Source: Streptococcus sp. HF-1907 (GTDB lineage: Bacteria > Bacillota > Bacilli > Lactobacillales > Streptococcaceae). Taken from it: a DNA stretch of 64,000 nucleotides. Under the pieces are notes generated by a model. That model made no database searches and was not told where the DNA came from. It saw only the letters and a program-made list of their open reading frames with translations. The translations under genes were made by a program, and so were the position numbers. How positions within the stretch are numbered: position 1 is the first letter of the stretch; each line of letters begins with the position of its first letter. Shown one piece after another: positions 30,131 to 39,581 of the stretch. The stretch spans positions 1 through 64,000 of the forward strand of contig NZ_JADNQT010000001.1 in NCBI RefSeq assembly GCF_015594605.1, written 5' to 3'.

Positions 30131-31255
30131 ATGAAATTCGAGAAAAAACAAGTCTATTCCTTAGTGCTTGCTTTTATCATTTGTTTTGCTATTATTTCTT
30201 ATTGGAATGCTGGCGCTAGCCTGATTTCAACCATCTATAAAGCAGGTTTTCCATTCTTGATGGGCGCAGGCTTGGCCTATATTGTCAATATTGTCATGTC
30301 TGCCTACGAGTCACTCTACACCAGATTATTTGGACAATTTAAAATCGTGATGGCTTTCAAAAGAGCCGTCTCAATGCTTTTGGCTTACGCAACCTTTATT
30401 GGCTTAATCATCTGGCTGTTTTCAATCGTCATCCCAGACTTGATATCAAGTATCAGTCGCCTATTGACCATCGATGCTAGCGCCATCACCAAATTCATCA
30501 ATCAAGTCAACGATAATAAACAAGTTGCTAATGCCATGCAGTACCTCGGTTCAGACAAAGATTTGGTCTCAACCCTGACAGGATACAGCCAACAAGTCCT
30601 CAAGCAGGTTCTCTCTGTCTTGACTAATCTACTAACATCCGTGACGACAGTCGCTTCAACTCTGATGAATTTATTTATCAGCCTTATTTTCTCAGTTTAT
30701 GTGCTGGCAAGTAAGGAGCAGTTGGGACGTCAATTTAATCTAGTCATTGATACTTATCTTGGCAAACACAGTTCTAAGTTTCATTACGTGAGACAAATTC
30801 TTCACCGCCGTTTTCATGGTTTCTTTGTTGGACAGACGCTAGAAGCTATGATTTTAGGGACACTGAGCTTTATCGGTATGACCATCTTTAATCTTCCCTA
30901 CGCTGCAACGGTGGGCGTTCTGATTGCCTTCACAGCCTTAATTCCAGTGGTGGGCGCTTATATTGGGGTGACCATAGGTTTTATCTTGATTGCTACGGTA
31001 TCCGTTTCAAAAGCTATTTTCTTCGTGATTTTCTTGGTCATCCTTCAGCAATTTGAAGGCAATCTGATTTATCCGCGTGTTGTCGGTGGCTCAATCGGTT
31101 TGCCTGGAATGTGGGTGCTTTTATCCATCACAATTGGGGCTTCGCTTGGAGGAATCCTTGGCATGATGATATCAGTCCCCCTATCAGCCAGTCTCTATCA
31201 AATGCTCAAAGATCATGTTGCCAAAAGACAATTGAAAAAATTGGATCAAAACTAG
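30131..31255 (+). CDS. AI-2E family transporter (UPF0118)
   Basis: A 374-residue membrane protein with about eight spans. It has the family's C-terminal signature region GVLIAFTALIPVVGAYIGVTIG and FEGNLIYPRVVGGSIGLPGMWVLLSI. The family includes E. coli TqsA (autoinducer-2 export) and Na+/H+ or other exporters, so the substrate is not known. It is a single-gene unit with its own promoter and terminator. Confidence 0.85.
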   Translation: MKFEKKQVYSLVLAFIICFAIISYWNAGASLISTIYKAGFPFLMGAGLAYIVNIVMSAYESLYTRLFGQFKIVMAFKRAVSMLLAYATFIGLIIWLFSIVIPDLISSISRLLTIDASAITKFINQVNDNKQVANAMQYLGSDKDLVSTLTGYSQQVLKQVLSVLTNLLTSVTTVASTLMNLFISLIFSVYVLASKEQLGRQFNLVIDTYLGKHSSKFHYVRQILHRRFHGFFVGQTLEAMILGTLSFIGMTIFNLPYAATVGVLIAFTALIPVVGAYIGVTIGFILIATVSVSKAIFFVIFLVILQQFEGNLIYPRVVGGSIGLPGMWVLLSITIGASLGGILGMMISVPLSASLYQMLKDHVAKRQLKKLDQN

Positions 31256-31274
31256 GATTTTCCTAGTTTTTTTT
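31244..31274 (+). terminator. Terminator after the AI-2E-type gene
   Basis: AAAACTAGGA and TCCTAGTTTT form a perfect 10-bp stem followed by TTTTTTC; the stop codon is inside the left arm. Confidence 0.8.
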
Positions 31275-31294
31275 CGCTGTTCTCATTCCTAAAA

Positions 31295-31303
31295 TGTTAA
31301 AAT
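31295..31303 (+). promoter_or_regulatory. Extended -10 promoter that would give a leaderless GT8 mRNA
   Basis: TGTTAAAAT (31295-31303) fits TGnTAnAAT. It ends six bases before the ATG at 31310, so transcription would start at or next to the start codon. No ribosome-binding site is present. Confidence 0.5.
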
Positions 31304-31309
31304 AATCTT

Positions 31310-32131
31310 ATGACTAAACTAAACCTACTCTATTCCATCGATGATGCCTACGTTGACCAGTTTAAAGTGACCGTCTACTCGGTTTATCAGATGTCATCGC
31401 AGAAGCAACTGCACGTCTACGTTTTGCAAAAAACACTTCTGTCAAAGCATGAGGAAATATTGCGATTTTGTCAGACATTGGGTATTCATTACCATCCCGT
31501 TGTCATCGGGGAAGAGGCATTTTCAGATGCACCGACCACGGACCGCTATCCAGAGACCATCTATTATCGCCTGCTGGCCCATGAATATCTGCCACAGGAT
31601 TTAGACAAGATTCTCTACATGGACGCTGACATCCTGTGCCTGAATGACATCCTTCCCCTCTATGAGACCGATCTTGGGGACAAGCTCTATGCGGCGGCCA
31701 GCCATATCTCAGACTCTAATATTCCTGACTTAGTCAATAAGCTGCGCCTAGGAAATTATGAAGCGGGGAGCTATTTTAATTCTGGTGTTCTCATGCTCAA
31801 CCTCACTGCCGTCCGCAAGGAAGTCAAGCGACAAGATATTTTGAACTACATCGCCAATAAAGGCCACCTCTTAGTCCTGCCCGATCAGGATGTTTTGAAT
31901 GCACTCTATGGTCACAAAACTATGTTAATCCCAGACCAAATTTACAATTTTGATGCTCGCTACAGCATTCTCTATCAAGCGAGAAGTGGTGGTATTTGGG
32001 ATTTAGACTGGGTAATCGGACATACTGTCTTTCTTCATTTCTGCGGTCGAGACAAACCTTGGAAAAAAGAATATCGCAGTCGCTATGCTGCGCTTTACAA
32101 ACATTATCAGCATCTTGCTCAACTTATCTAG
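31310..32131 (+). CDS. Glycosyltransferase family 8 protein
   Basis: A 273-residue GT-A enzyme of family GT8, which transfers sugars from UDP-sugars with retention. The DxD metal motif is in DKILYMDADILCLND (about 97-111), followed by YFNSGVLMLNL and a C-terminal HFCGRDKPW (H-x-x-G-x-x-KPW) motif. It is cytoplasmic with no membrane span and may glycosylate wall or surface polymers. The IS1182-type element begins 6 bp after its stop. Confidence 0.88.
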   Translation: MTKLNLLYSIDDAYVDQFKVTVYSVYQMSSQKQLHVYVLQKTLLSKHEEILRFCQTLGIHYHPVVIGEEAFSDAPTTDRYPETIYYRLLAHEYLPQDLDKILYMDADILCLNDILPLYETDLGDKLYAAASHISDSNIPDLVNKLRLGNYEAGSYFNSGVLMLNLTAVRKEVKRQDILNYIANKGHLLVLPDQDVLNALYGHKTMLIPDQIYNFDARYSILYQARSGGIWDLDWVIGHTVFLHFCGRDKPWKKEYRSRYAALYKHYQHLAQLI

Positions 32132-32209
32132 GTGCAAAAGAGTCTGAGACAAAGATAGTTTTCAGCCACAAAAAAGGCTAGAGATTTCCAATTGTGGAAC
32201 TCTAGCTTT

Positions 32210-33736
32210 TTAATTTTGAATTGTTCTCTTATTGTATTTTATGAGGTTATTGGCCATGAGAACTAATCCCATGTCAATCTTAACCTGTCGTTTGCCTCTC
32301 AGATTACATCTCTTGTAACCCAAACAAGCCTTTATCTGCCCAAAGACAGGTTCCACATCAATCTTACGTTGAGCGAAAATCTGTCTACCTTCGGGAGATA
32401 AAAGCGCCTGACATTCTTTAGCTTTTAAGTGTTGATAGCGTTCGTTGATATATAGTCCCTTTTGAGGGGCTGATTCAGGTTCATCAGCGTAGTAAACCTT
32501 GATTTCCTGTTGAAAGTCCGTCTGTGTTTTTTGATGTTTGGTATGGTGAAAACGATAGCACCAGCCGTCAGGATGTGTGTAGCTATCCTCCTTGTCATCA
32601 TAGTGCCAATTTGCTAAGTTTCTAGCTGACTGTTTATACCCTTTCTTCTGTTCTTGATCAAACATGGCATATTTAATCAGATGGTTCACCTCATTTTCAT
32701 CTAAACGAAGGAGGTTCTCTTCACTTCCATATCCGGCATCTGCGACAACTGTCTTTACGTCATGTGGATAGGTTTCAAGTAAGGGCAGGAGAGTCTTGGT
32801 ATCTGTCGGATTTGAGAAGACATCATAGTGAAGAACAAATTGGTTTTCAGTAGCGATTTGAAGATTATAACCAGCTTTGAGCTGACCATTCTTCATGTGG
32901 TCTTCTTTCATCCGCATAAAAGTGGCATCTGGATCGGTTTTAGAAAATCTGTTACGCCCGTCAAATGTCTCTTGATAGCTCTCATATTTTTTAGCGCGTA
33001 CTGAAAAATCATCCTTGACTTTACGCAGGACTTTCTTGAGTTTCCGACGTTGAGGTTTACGTTTGTCCTTCCCTTTAACGGGAGTCTCCTCAATGTCTTG
33101 GCTCAGTTTTTCCAATTCTTCTTCAAGGACTTGAGCGAATTCAAGCAACTGTTCTGAGGTAATCGATTCTTTTTCATCCAGCGCAATCGCCTGATGGATA
33201 AGGGGTGTGATTTCTTCTTGGAAATAGACCTGTATCTGTTCTTGAAGTTTGACGGAAAACTTGTCTGTGGCCTTTTTCCACACGAAACTATACTTGTTAG
33301 CGTTGGCTTCAATCTTAGTCCCATCAATAAACAGACAATCTAAGGTCACTAACTCTTCCATTTTTAAACGAAGATTGAGGTCGATGAAAAGATCACGAAT
33401 GAGGTCTTCCATCCCTTCAGCGACACGAAAACGATTGATGGTGCGATAGCTGACAATCAACTGTCCTGTTAGGTACTGCATAGCCAGATTTTCAATCATC
33501 ATTTTTTCGATTTTTCGACCAGAGAAAATCCCTTGTGAATAGGCAAATAGAAGAGTAGATACAAGCATTTTAGGGTGATAAGACGGGCGACCAAAGGCAT
33601 GATAGAAGGCGTGGAAGTGACAATCCTCCAAGGTATTCACCACTTTTTCAATGGTAAAGACAAGATGGTCTTGTGGTAAAATGCAAGCAAGTTCTAGTGG
33701 TAAAGTCGTTTGATTTGTGTTATAGTGAATGTGCAT
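32210..33736 (-). CDS. IS1182 family transposase
   Basis: A 508-residue DDE transposase. The N-terminal DUF772-like domain (about 35-110, with PSYHPKMLVSTLLFAYSQG) is followed by the catalytic domain starting at LDCLFIDGTKIEAN, then VVADAGYGSEEN, and a C-terminal DDE_Tnp_1_6-like region ending FGQIKACLGYKR. The frame is complete, so the element could be active. A GAAAGG ribosome-binding site precedes the ATG. Confidence 0.9.
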   Translation of the reverse strand: MHIHYNTNQTTLPLELACILPQDHLVFTIEKVVNTLEDCHFHAFYHAFGRPSYHPKMLVSTLLFAYSQGIFSGRKIEKMMIENLAMQYLTGQLIVSYRTINRFRVAEGMEDLIRDLFIDLNLRLKMEELVTLDCLFIDGTKIEANANKYSFVWKKATDKFSVKLQEQIQVYFQEEITPLIHQAIALDEKESITSEQLLEFAQVLEEELEKLSQDIEETPVKGKDKRKPQRRKLKKVLRKVKDDFSVRAKKYESYQETFDGRNRFSKTDPDATFMRMKEDHMKNGQLKAGYNLQIATENQFVLHYDVFSNPTDTKTLLPLLETYPHDVKTVVADAGYGSEENLLRLDENEVNHLIKYAMFDQEQKKGYKQSARNLANWHYDDKEDSYTHPDGWCYRFHHTKHQKTQTDFQQEIKVYYADEPESAPQKGLYINERYQHLKAKECQALLSPEGRQIFAQRKIDVEPVFGQIKACLGYKRCNLRGKRQVKIDMGLVLMANNLIKYNKRTIQN

Positions 33737-33799
33737 GGGATAGCCTTTCTAAATGGTTTATTGAGCAATTCTATTTTACCAAGACTATCGTAACCATGC

Positions 33800-33830
33800 A
33801 AAAAAGCAACGGCAAATCCGTTGCTTTTTT
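33800..33830. terminator. Hairpin upstream of the IS1182 transposase
   Basis: AAAAAAGCAACGG (33800-33812) and CCGTTGCTTTTTT (33818-33830) form a perfect 13-bp stem with A/T-runs on both sides, placed to stop outside transcription from entering the transposase. Confidence 0.75.
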
Positions 33831-33932
33831 GATAAAATCGAGACACTATTGTCCCAAGCTCTTGTTTGTCAAAGCTAGACCTGACAACTCAGTATGTTGG
33901 TTGAGTAAGGTACAGATTAATGATTCTTTAGT

Positions 33933-34634
33933 TTACTCTTTATCATTCCATACGAATAGAGCACCTACAGCATTAATGATGTAAAAAATGTATTTACCAA
34001 TATTGGCAAAATTACCTTGGATACTAGCTTTTGATAATTGTACGAAATTGTAAACCAACCAAAATTCCCATTGGGTTGTTAATTTAAGAGCATTTAAGGC
34101 ATTAGCAATCAATGAAAGCCCAAATGCAATCGTTGTGACGTAAGCAAGGAGATTCATCTTGCCCCCATAGCCAATATAGTTTGTTGCAAAGGCAAATAGG
34201 AAAGCTAGGACTGAAATAATAACGGCTGCCCACTTCAATTGTTTTTGGTTCATTTTGTTTGGTCTACCTTCTTGTGAAGCTTCCCATTTCTTAATGGCAA
34301 AGGTATAAATAAGAAAGGTGACGGGATAGGTGATAATCGCAGCCTTATTTCCGAGGATATAATCAATGGTACCAGATAAGATTGTATTGACGATTCCGAA
34401 ATAATTACCCCATTTACTCAATTTACCAGTAAAACGAGTGGACAACATTGAAATCCCAACATTAGTAACGGAAATGAGTCCAAACGGAACCAATGCAGTC
34501 CATTGTCCCCAATCAACAAACTTGTCTAATCTTGAATTAAGATAGCCGGATGTAATCGCAATGCCGACAACTAGAGCTACACCAAAAAGGTCAAACCATT
34601 TTGAAGTGGCAAAAACTTTTAGTGATTTTTTCAT
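33933..34634 (-). CDS. pnuC: PnuC-type nicotinamide mononucleotide/riboside transporter
   Basis: A 233-residue membrane protein with about seven spans. The family features include WGQWTALVPFGLISVTNVGISMLSTRFTGKLSKWGNYFG near residue 42-80 and the conserved WEFWLVYNFVQ (W-x-x-W/Y-x-x-N) near 188-198. Pnu carriers move nicotinamide riboside or other vitamins by facilitated diffusion. The ATG at 34634 follows GGAGGGAGACC. It reads toward the IS1182-type element. Confidence 0.85.
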   Translation of the reverse strand: MKKSLKVFATSKWFDLFGVALVVGIAITSGYLNSRLDKFVDWGQWTALVPFGLISVTNVGISMLSTRFTGKLSKWGNYFGIVNTILSGTIDYILGNKAAIITYPVTFLIYTFAIKKWEASQEGRPNKMNQKQLKWAAVIISVLAFLFAFATNYIGYGGKMNLLAYVTTIAFGLSLIANALNALKLTTQWEFWLVYNFVQLSKASIQGNFANIGKYIFYIINAVGALFVWNDKE

Positions 34635-34703
34635 AGATGGTCTCCCTCCTCTTAGTTGCGGTCATTCTACACCTAAAAAAAAGAAAAGTCAAGTCATATA
34701 GCA

Positions 34704-34760
34704 AAGAGTCTGGGACAAAAAGTTCTCAGTCATAAAAAGGGACTATTGTCCCAGGCTCTT
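34704..34760. repeat. 57-bp miniature inverted-repeat derivative of the IS1182-type element
   Basis: AAGAGTCTGGGACAA (34704-34718) and TTGTCCCAGGCTCTT (34746-34760) are an almost perfect 15-bp inverted repeat. The inner sequence (AGTTCTCAGTCATAAAAAGG) matches the left end of the IS at 32138, and the right 15 bp match its right end. It lies between divergent pnuC and radC and can fold as a terminator. Confidence 0.75.
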
Positions 34761-34805
34761 TTATTTTGCCTTTTTTCTGCGAATAATAAAAGTGGAGGTA
34801 ATCAC

Positions 34806-35486
34806 ATGTATTCAATTGCACTAAAAAAAGAGGCTCTGTTGCCTCGTGAACGTTTGTTAGATTTGGGAGCAGAACAGCTAAGTAATCAAGAATTGTTGGC
34901 CATCTTATTACGAACAGGAACCAAGCAAAAGCCTGTTTTAGAAATATCGACACAAATTTTGGAGAATTTAACCAGCCTAGCAGATTTTCAACAATTATCC
35001 TTACAAGAATTACAAAGCATTCAGGGTATCGGGCAAGTTAAATCGATTGAAATCAAAGCCATGTTAGAACTAGCCAAGCGCATTCAGAAGGCAGAATACG
35101 ACCGAAAAGAGCAGATTCTAAGCAGCGAACAGCTAGCTCGCAAAATGATGTTAGAATTAGGGGATAAGAAGCAGGAGCATCTAGTAGCTGTTTATTTAGA
35201 CACCCAAAATCGGATTATCGAGCAAAAAACAATTTTCATCGGGACAGTCCGTCGGTCAGTGGCAGAACCACGAGAAATTCTCTACTATGCCTGTAAAAAC
35301 ATGGCCACGTCAGTCATTATCATCCATAATCACCCGTCAGGTAAAGCCTACCCTAGCGAAAATGACCTGCGCTTTACAGAAAAAATAAAACGATCATGCG
35401 ACCACTTGGGCTTGGTTTGCCTGGATCACATCATCGTTGGAAAGTCTGAATATTATAGTTTCCGTGAAGAAACGGATATTTTATAG
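34806..35486 (+). CDS. radC: RadC family JAB-domain protein
   Basis: A 226-residue protein with an N-terminal helix-hairpin-helix UPF0758 domain (about 1-100; [18 protein letters not shown]) and a C-terminal JAB/MPN metalloprotease-like domain with the HNHPSG zinc motif (about 177-182). Despite its name, a DNA-repair role is doubtful. The ATG at 34806 follows GTGGAGG. Its end overlaps the convergent glutamine-amidotransferase-like gene by 6 bp. Confidence 0.9.
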   Translation: MYSIALKKEALLPRERLLDLGAEQLSNQELLAILLRTGTKQKPVLEISTQILENLTSLADFQQLSLQELQSIQGIGQVKSIEIKAMLELAKRIQKAEYDRKEQILSSEQLARKMMLELGDKKQEHLVAVYLDTQNRIIEQKTIFIGTVRRSVAEPREILYYACKNMATSVIIIHNHPSGKAYPSENDLRFTEKIKRSCDHLGLVCLDHIIVGKSEYYSFREETDIL

Positions 35487-36173
35487 CTTGTTGACAACAT
35501 AATTGAAGAGGGCTTGGTCTTGAGGACGACTAGCCGCCAACAATTCAGGGTGCCACTGCACACCAAGAAATGGGAAAGCCTGATTCTTGAATGTGACTGC
35601 CTCAATTGTATGGTCTGGGGCATAAGCAATCGCTTCCAGTGGCGTAGCTAATTTTTTAATACTCTGGCGGTGAATAGAATTGATAGTTGAATACTGTCCA
35701 TAAATATCACGTAACACAGACCCTTCTTCAAACACGACCTCATGCGACGGTGCTTGAGCCACCTCAGGTTGCCAGTGCCCCTTGATGTCCTGATAGAGAT
35801 TGCCACCTAAGGCAACATTCATCAACTGTGTCCCACGACAGATGGTGAAAAGAGGTTTTTTCCTTGCCAAAGATTCATTGATGATAGCTAGTTCAAAGTT
35901 GTCACGTTCCTCTAAGAAATCATCATCAAGGGCGTGATTTTCTTCACCATAGATATAAGGGTCAACATTTTGCCCTCCAATGACAATGATTTTATCAACC
36001 ATCGATACGTAAGCTATAGCAGACGTCACATCCCCAATCGGAAGCATGAGAGGGAGACCGCCAGCCTCTGCGACACTATTGATAACATCAGTTGGTACGT
36101 AAGACCAGAGTGTGTTATCTTGAGAATTATTGATGCGTTGATTAGCTGTGATACCAATGACTGGTTTGGACAT
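35481..36173 (-). CDS. Gamma-glutamyl-gamma-aminobutyrate hydrolase family protein (class I glutamine amidotransferase)
   Basis: A 230-residue PuuD-like amidase. The nucleophile is in [16 protein letters not shown], the catalytic His/Glu in GVQWHPE, and [13 protein letters not shown] near residue 65. It may hydrolyse a gamma-glutamyl amide; in E. coli PuuD acts in putrescine degradation, but no other Puu gene is here. It follows rex by 9 bp, has an AAGGAGA ribosome-binding site, and is likely co-transcribed with rex. Confidence 0.85.
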   Translation of the reverse strand: MSKPVIGITANQRINNSQDNTLWSYVPTDVINSVAEAGGLPLMLPIGDVTSAIAYVSMVDKIIVIGGQNVDPYIYGEENHALDDDFLEERDNFELAIINESLARKKPLFTICRGTQLMNVALGGNLYQDIKGHWQPEVAQAPSHEVVFEEGSVLRDIYGQYSTINSIHRQSIKKLATPLEAIAYAPDHTIEAVTFKNQAFPFLGVQWHPELLAASRPQDQALFNYVVNKL

Positions 36174-36182
36174 AAGGTCTCC

Positions 36183-36818
36183 TTATTTTTGATTCATGAA
36201 ATAAAGTAGCGTTTGCAATTCGCTAGTAAGGTCAACATATTGGACGATGACATCTTTTGGCACGGTGAGGTGAACAGGTGAGAAGCTTAAAATACCTTTA
36301 ATACCAGCCGCTGTTAAAGCCTCCGCAACTTCCTGAGCCTGGGCACTTGGCACGGTGAGGATAGCTGTTTCAATATGTGTCTGATTCAAATGCTCCTCAA
36401 GTGTCGAAATGCCATAAATCGGAATGTCATCCTCAGTTTTTGTGCCAACTAATTCGTTATCATCACGGTCAAAAGCCATTGCAATCTGCATTTTATTGCG
36501 ATCGTGGAAACGGTAGTGAAGTAGGGCACGACCAATATTTCCGCAACCAACAAGCATAACATTGGTCGTTGAATGGTCATTTAGAATATCTGCAAAAAAG
36601 TTCATCAATTTTTTGACATCATATCCGAATCCACGGCGACCAAGTTCACCAAAATAGGAAAAGTCGCGACGAACGGTTGCAGAATCAATCCCCATAGCAT
36701 CTGCAATTTGTTTAGAACTAGCCTTTTCAATATTATCGGTATTAAACCGTTTAAAAATACGATAATAAATAGATAGCCGCTTAGCAGTTGCCTTCGGAAT
36801 AGATTTATCAATAGCCAC
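36183..36818 (-). CDS. rex: Redox-sensing transcriptional repressor Rex
   Basis: A 211-residue repressor that senses the NADH/NAD+ ratio. It has an N-terminal winged helix (about 15-65; [35 protein letters not shown]) and a Rossmann domain with [11 protein letters not shown] (about 90-100). The start is a GTG with AAAGGAGA upstream. It typically controls fermentation genes such as alcohol and lactate dehydrogenases. A Rex-box-like sequence overlaps its own promoter. Confidence 0.93.
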   Translation of the reverse strand: MAIDKSIPKATAKRLSIYYRIFKRFNTDNIEKASSKQIADAMGIDSATVRRDFSYFGELGRRGFGYDVKKLMNFFADILNDHSTTNVMLVGCGNIGRALLHYRFHDRNKMQIAMAFDRDDNELVGTKTEDDIPIYGISTLEEHLNQTHIETAILTVPSAQAQEVAEALTAAGIKGILSFSPVHLTVPKDVIVQYVDLTSELQTLLYFMNQK

Positions 36819-36901
36819 AATATCATCTCCTTTGAGAATTACTTTATATGAGACTGCGATACTAGCAGTCTAACTGTGAGGGAAAATTCCTAAGCATCAC
36901 T

Positions 36902-36934
36902 ATTGTATCAAAATGTTTGTGAAATTTAAAACAA
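36902..36934 (-). promoter_or_regulatory. rex promoter with Rex-box-like operator
   Basis: On the reverse strand TGATACAAT gives an extended -10 (TACAAT, 36907-36902). TTGTGAAATTTAAAACAA (36917-36934) matches 14 of 18 positions of a symmetrical Rex box (TTGTGAAATATTTCACAA) and covers the -35 region, so Rex may repress itself. Confidence 0.5.
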
Positions 36935-36997
36935 AAGGAATAGGAAATCCATAAAAATATTTCTGAAAACCCTGTTTTCATTTCTAATGAATAGCGC

Positions 36998-37038
36998 AAA
37001 AGACATGCCAGACTAATGCTAGTTTGACATGTCTTTTT
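36998..37038 (-). terminator. Terminator of the prs/cysteine desulfurase/DUF1831 operon
   Basis: AAAAGACATG (36998-37007) and CATGTCTTTT (37028-37037) pair perfectly, with T-runs on both strands, just after the DUF1831 gene. Confidence 0.75.
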
Positions 37039-37055
37039 GTATGATGGAACTTAGC

Positions 37056-37403
37056 TTAACGTTCCTTTTTTGTAAAGATATCACGTTCTACAAGGCTATC
37101 CATAAGAAAATAGAATTTATCTTGTAAAATCTTGTGTTTTTCTGATTTGAAAATATTAACCAGACGAAGACCAGATTTATCAGTAATCGCTAATTTAAAG
37201 CCATTGAGGTCTTTATTGATAGTGATTTTCAATGGGAATCCATCACCTGAGTTTGGAACTTCTTCCAAAAGTCGTGTCAATTCATAATTGCCGATATGCG
37301 TTTGCGTAAAAGTGGTGTCACGAAGTGTGAATTTTTTGACGTTAGGGTTAATAGCATAGCTAAAACGGCAGTCAGGTAATACAATTTCTTTTTCAAATGC
37401 CAT
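37056..37403 (-). CDS. DUF1831 domain-containing protein
   Basis: A 115-residue protein of the DUF1831 family, known mainly from lactic acid bacteria and commonly placed next to a cysteine desulfurase. No catalytic motif is recognised. It follows the desulfurase gene by 1 bp and must be co-translated; a role linked to sulfur transfer is inference from this constant neighbour. Confidence 0.8.
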   Translation of the reverse strand: MAFEKEIVLPDCRFSYAINPNVKKFTLRDTTFTQTHIGNYELTRLLEEVPNSGDGFPLKITINKDLNGFKLAITDKSGLRLVNIFKSEKHKILQDKFYFLMDSLVERDIFTKKER

Positions 37404-37404
37404 A

Positions 37405-38520
37405 TTATTTTCCTACAATTTCTTTTAGTTTTTGTGCTAATTGGGTGACTTCTTCGATGGTATTCACATCTGAGAAGCTAACACGAATAGACTCTTGAAG
37501 TCGTGCAGAATCCTTGCCATACATACTCATCAAAACATGACTTGGGTCAACTGTACCAGCAGTACAAGCAGAGCCAGTTGAAATAGCAAAACCAGATAAA
37601 TCAAGCTGAGTTAAGAGTAAGCCATTATTCTGTCCTGGAAACCCGATATTTACAACGTATGGCATAACCTTATCGGTGGCATTAACATAAAAATCTAATC
37701 CTTCAAGCTCACTCAAGAAAGTTTCTTTCAACTGTGAAATATGCTTCCAGTTATCAGCTTGATGAGCCTGGCTATCCGACAATGCTTGTGCCATCCCAGC
37801 AATACCAATCATATTTTCGGTACTAGCGCGACGTTTTTCTTCCTGTTCGCCACCATGAAGCAAGTTGTCAAAATGAAGTGGTGTAGTGTAGAGAATACCA
37901 ACACCCTTTGGTCCATGGAACTTATGAGCAGAAGCAGATAAGAAATCGATGCCAAGTTCTTCAGGATTGATAGACACTTTCCCAAAAGCTTGGACAGCAT
38001 CAACATGGAAAACTGCCTGATGGTCTTTCAAAATCTGACCAACCTCAGCAATCGGAAGAAGGTCGCCAGTTTCATTGTTTGCAAACATCATTGAAACCAA
38101 AATCGTATCATCGCGAAGCGCTTTTTTGAGGCTGTCAGCTGTAATACGTCCATTTTCAGGTTTCAAATAAGTGACTTCAAAACCAAATCGTTCTTCCAAG
38201 TATTGCATGGTATGCAGTACAGAGTGATGTTCAATCTCCGTCGTGATTAAATGTTTACCCTTAGCTTGATTAGCGAGGGCGTAGCCTTTGATAGCGGTGT
38301 TATTACTTTCAGTCCCGCCAGATGTAAAGATAATTTGACGAGGATTTGTTGAAAGGTAATCAGCAATAATTTGTCGGTTTTGTCGCAAACGGTGATTGGC
38401 TTTTCGACCAAATGCGTGGATGCTAGATGGGTTTCCAAAATCCTCCGTCATTACTTCTGCTATGCTATTTATAACAGAAGGCGTCAGAGGAGTAGTGGCA
38501 GCATTATCAAGATAAATCAT
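37405..38520 (-). CDS. Cysteine desulfurase (NifS/IscS-like)
   Basis: A 371-residue pyridoxal-phosphate enzyme that takes sulfur from cysteine as an enzyme persulfide. The PLP lysine is in SASAHKFHGPKGVG (about 200-213). The persulfide cysteine is in STGSACTAG (about 318-326). HVDAVQAFGK is also typical. The second streptococcal desulfurase (SufS) belongs to the suf operon elsewhere; this one resembles the IscS/NifZ-type that serves tRNA thiolation. It follows prs by 3 bp. Confidence 0.92.
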   Translation of the reverse strand: MIYLDNAATTPLTPSVINSIAEVMTEDFGNPSSIHAFGRKANHRLRQNRQIIADYLSTNPRQIIFTSGGTESNNTAIKGYALANQAKGKHLITTEIEHHSVLHTMQYLEERFGFEVTYLKPENGRITADSLKKALRDDTILVSMMFANNETGDLLPIAEVGQILKDHQAVFHVDAVQAFGKVSINPEELGIDFLSASAHKFHGPKGVGILYTTPLHFDNLLHGGEQEEKRRASTENMIGIAGMAQALSDSQAHQADNWKHISQLKETFLSELEGLDFYVNATDKVMPYVVNIGFPGQNNGLLLTQLDLSGFAISTGSACTAGTVDPSHVLMSMYGKDSARLQESIRVSFSDVNTIEEVTQLAQKLKEIVGK

Positions 38521-38523
38521 GAC

Positions 38524-39498
38524 TTATCCTTCTTGGTCTGAATGGTATGAAAAGAGTGGGCTAAGTGGTTTGCGTTCGTGAATACGGATAATAGCGTCAG
38601 CAATCAATTGACTTGCTGAAAGGTATTTCACATTTTCAGGCACGCGCTCTTTAGAAAGTACTGAATCCGTTACGATAATTTCTTGGATAGGAGAGGCTTC
38701 AAGAATGTCAGCTGCGCTACCAGCAAAAAGTCCATGGCTGGCAACAGCAAAGATATCAGTAGCACCACCGCGTTCCAAGATTTTAGCAGCTTCAGCAAAT
38801 GTTCTACCTGTATTTAAGATATCATCAATGATAATTGCTTTTTTACCTTTTACCTCACCAATAATATAGCCTTCTTCGCGATGTGAGTCATCTTGTGCAT
38901 AATCAATGATAGCGATTGGTGCATTGAGATGTTCAGCTAGGCTACGAGCACGTTTGATACCAGAATTTTTTGGACTAACGACAACGACGTCTTCACCAAC
39001 CAAGCCAAGATCAATGTAATATTCTGCAAAAAGAGGAACAGTGAAGAGGTTATCAACTGGAATGTCAAAGAAACCTTGAACTTGGACCGCGTGTAAATCA
39101 AGTGTTAGGACACGATCAACACCAGCTTTTACAAGCATATTAGCGACTAATTTAGCAGTAATTGGTTCACGAGAAGCCGCAATACGGTCTTGACGTGAGT
39201 AACCGAAGTAAGGAATAACAACGTTAACGGTGTTAGCACTGGCACGTTTACAAGCATCAATCATAATCAATAATTCCCAAAGGTTATCATTTACTGGGAA
39301 ACTTGTTGATTGAATAATGTAAATATCGTCCCCACGAACAGTTTCTTCAATGTTAATCATGATTTCACCATCAGAGAATTGACGAGAAGAAACTTTACCA
39401 AGTGGGATACCAGCAACTTGGGCGATTTTTTCAGCAATATCTCGATTTGAGGTTAGCGAGAAGAGTTTGATTTGTTTGTCGGCGTATAATTCTGCCAT
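38524..39498 (-). CDS. prs: Ribose-phosphate pyrophosphokinase
   Basis: A 324-residue class I PRPP synthase that makes phosphoribosyl pyrophosphate from ribose 5-phosphate and ATP for nucleotide, His and Trp synthesis. Motifs are [18 protein letters not shown] (about 134-151), [19 protein letters not shown], and the PRPP loop [12 protein letters not shown] (about 223-234). AAAGGAG lies upstream. It is the first gene of a three-gene operon. Confidence 0.95.
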   Translation of the reverse strand: MAELYADKQIKLFSLTSNRDIAEKIAQVAGIPLGKVSSRQFSDGEIMINIEETVRGDDIYIIQSTSFPVNDNLWELLIMIDACKRASANTVNVVIPYFGYSRQDRIAASREPITAKLVANMLVKAGVDRVLTLDLHAVQVQGFFDIPVDNLFTVPLFAEYYIDLGLVGEDVVVVSPKNSGIKRARSLAEHLNAPIAIIDYAQDDSHREEGYIIGEVKGKKAIIIDDILNTGRTFAEAAKILERGGATDIFAVASHGLFAGSAADILEASPIQEIIVTDSVLSKERVPENVKYLSASQLIADAIIRIHERKPLSPLFSYHSDQEG

Positions 39499-39581
39499 GG
39501 TAAAAGTGAGCTCCTTTTAATTGATACCCTTATTCTACCAAAAAATAAGAAAAATTTCACTTTGGAAAATAATAAAAAGCC

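Larger units (their letters stand above)
32138..33863 (-). mobile_element. IS1182-family insertion sequence
   Basis: A 1,726-bp element with one intact transposase gene. The ends are imperfect inverted repeats: AAGAGTCTGAGACAA (32138-32152) and TTGTCCCAAGCTCTT (33849-33863). Hairpins sit inside each end: 32172-32212 after the transposase, and 33800-33830 before it. No target duplication is obvious in the flanks (GGTGCAA on the left, GTTTGTC on the right). Confidence 0.82.

Noticed and set aside
33673..33984. 103-codon rightward frame over the IS1182 right end
   Set aside because: It spans the start of the transposase on the other strand, the IS end and a hairpin; no ribosome-binding site or family was seen.
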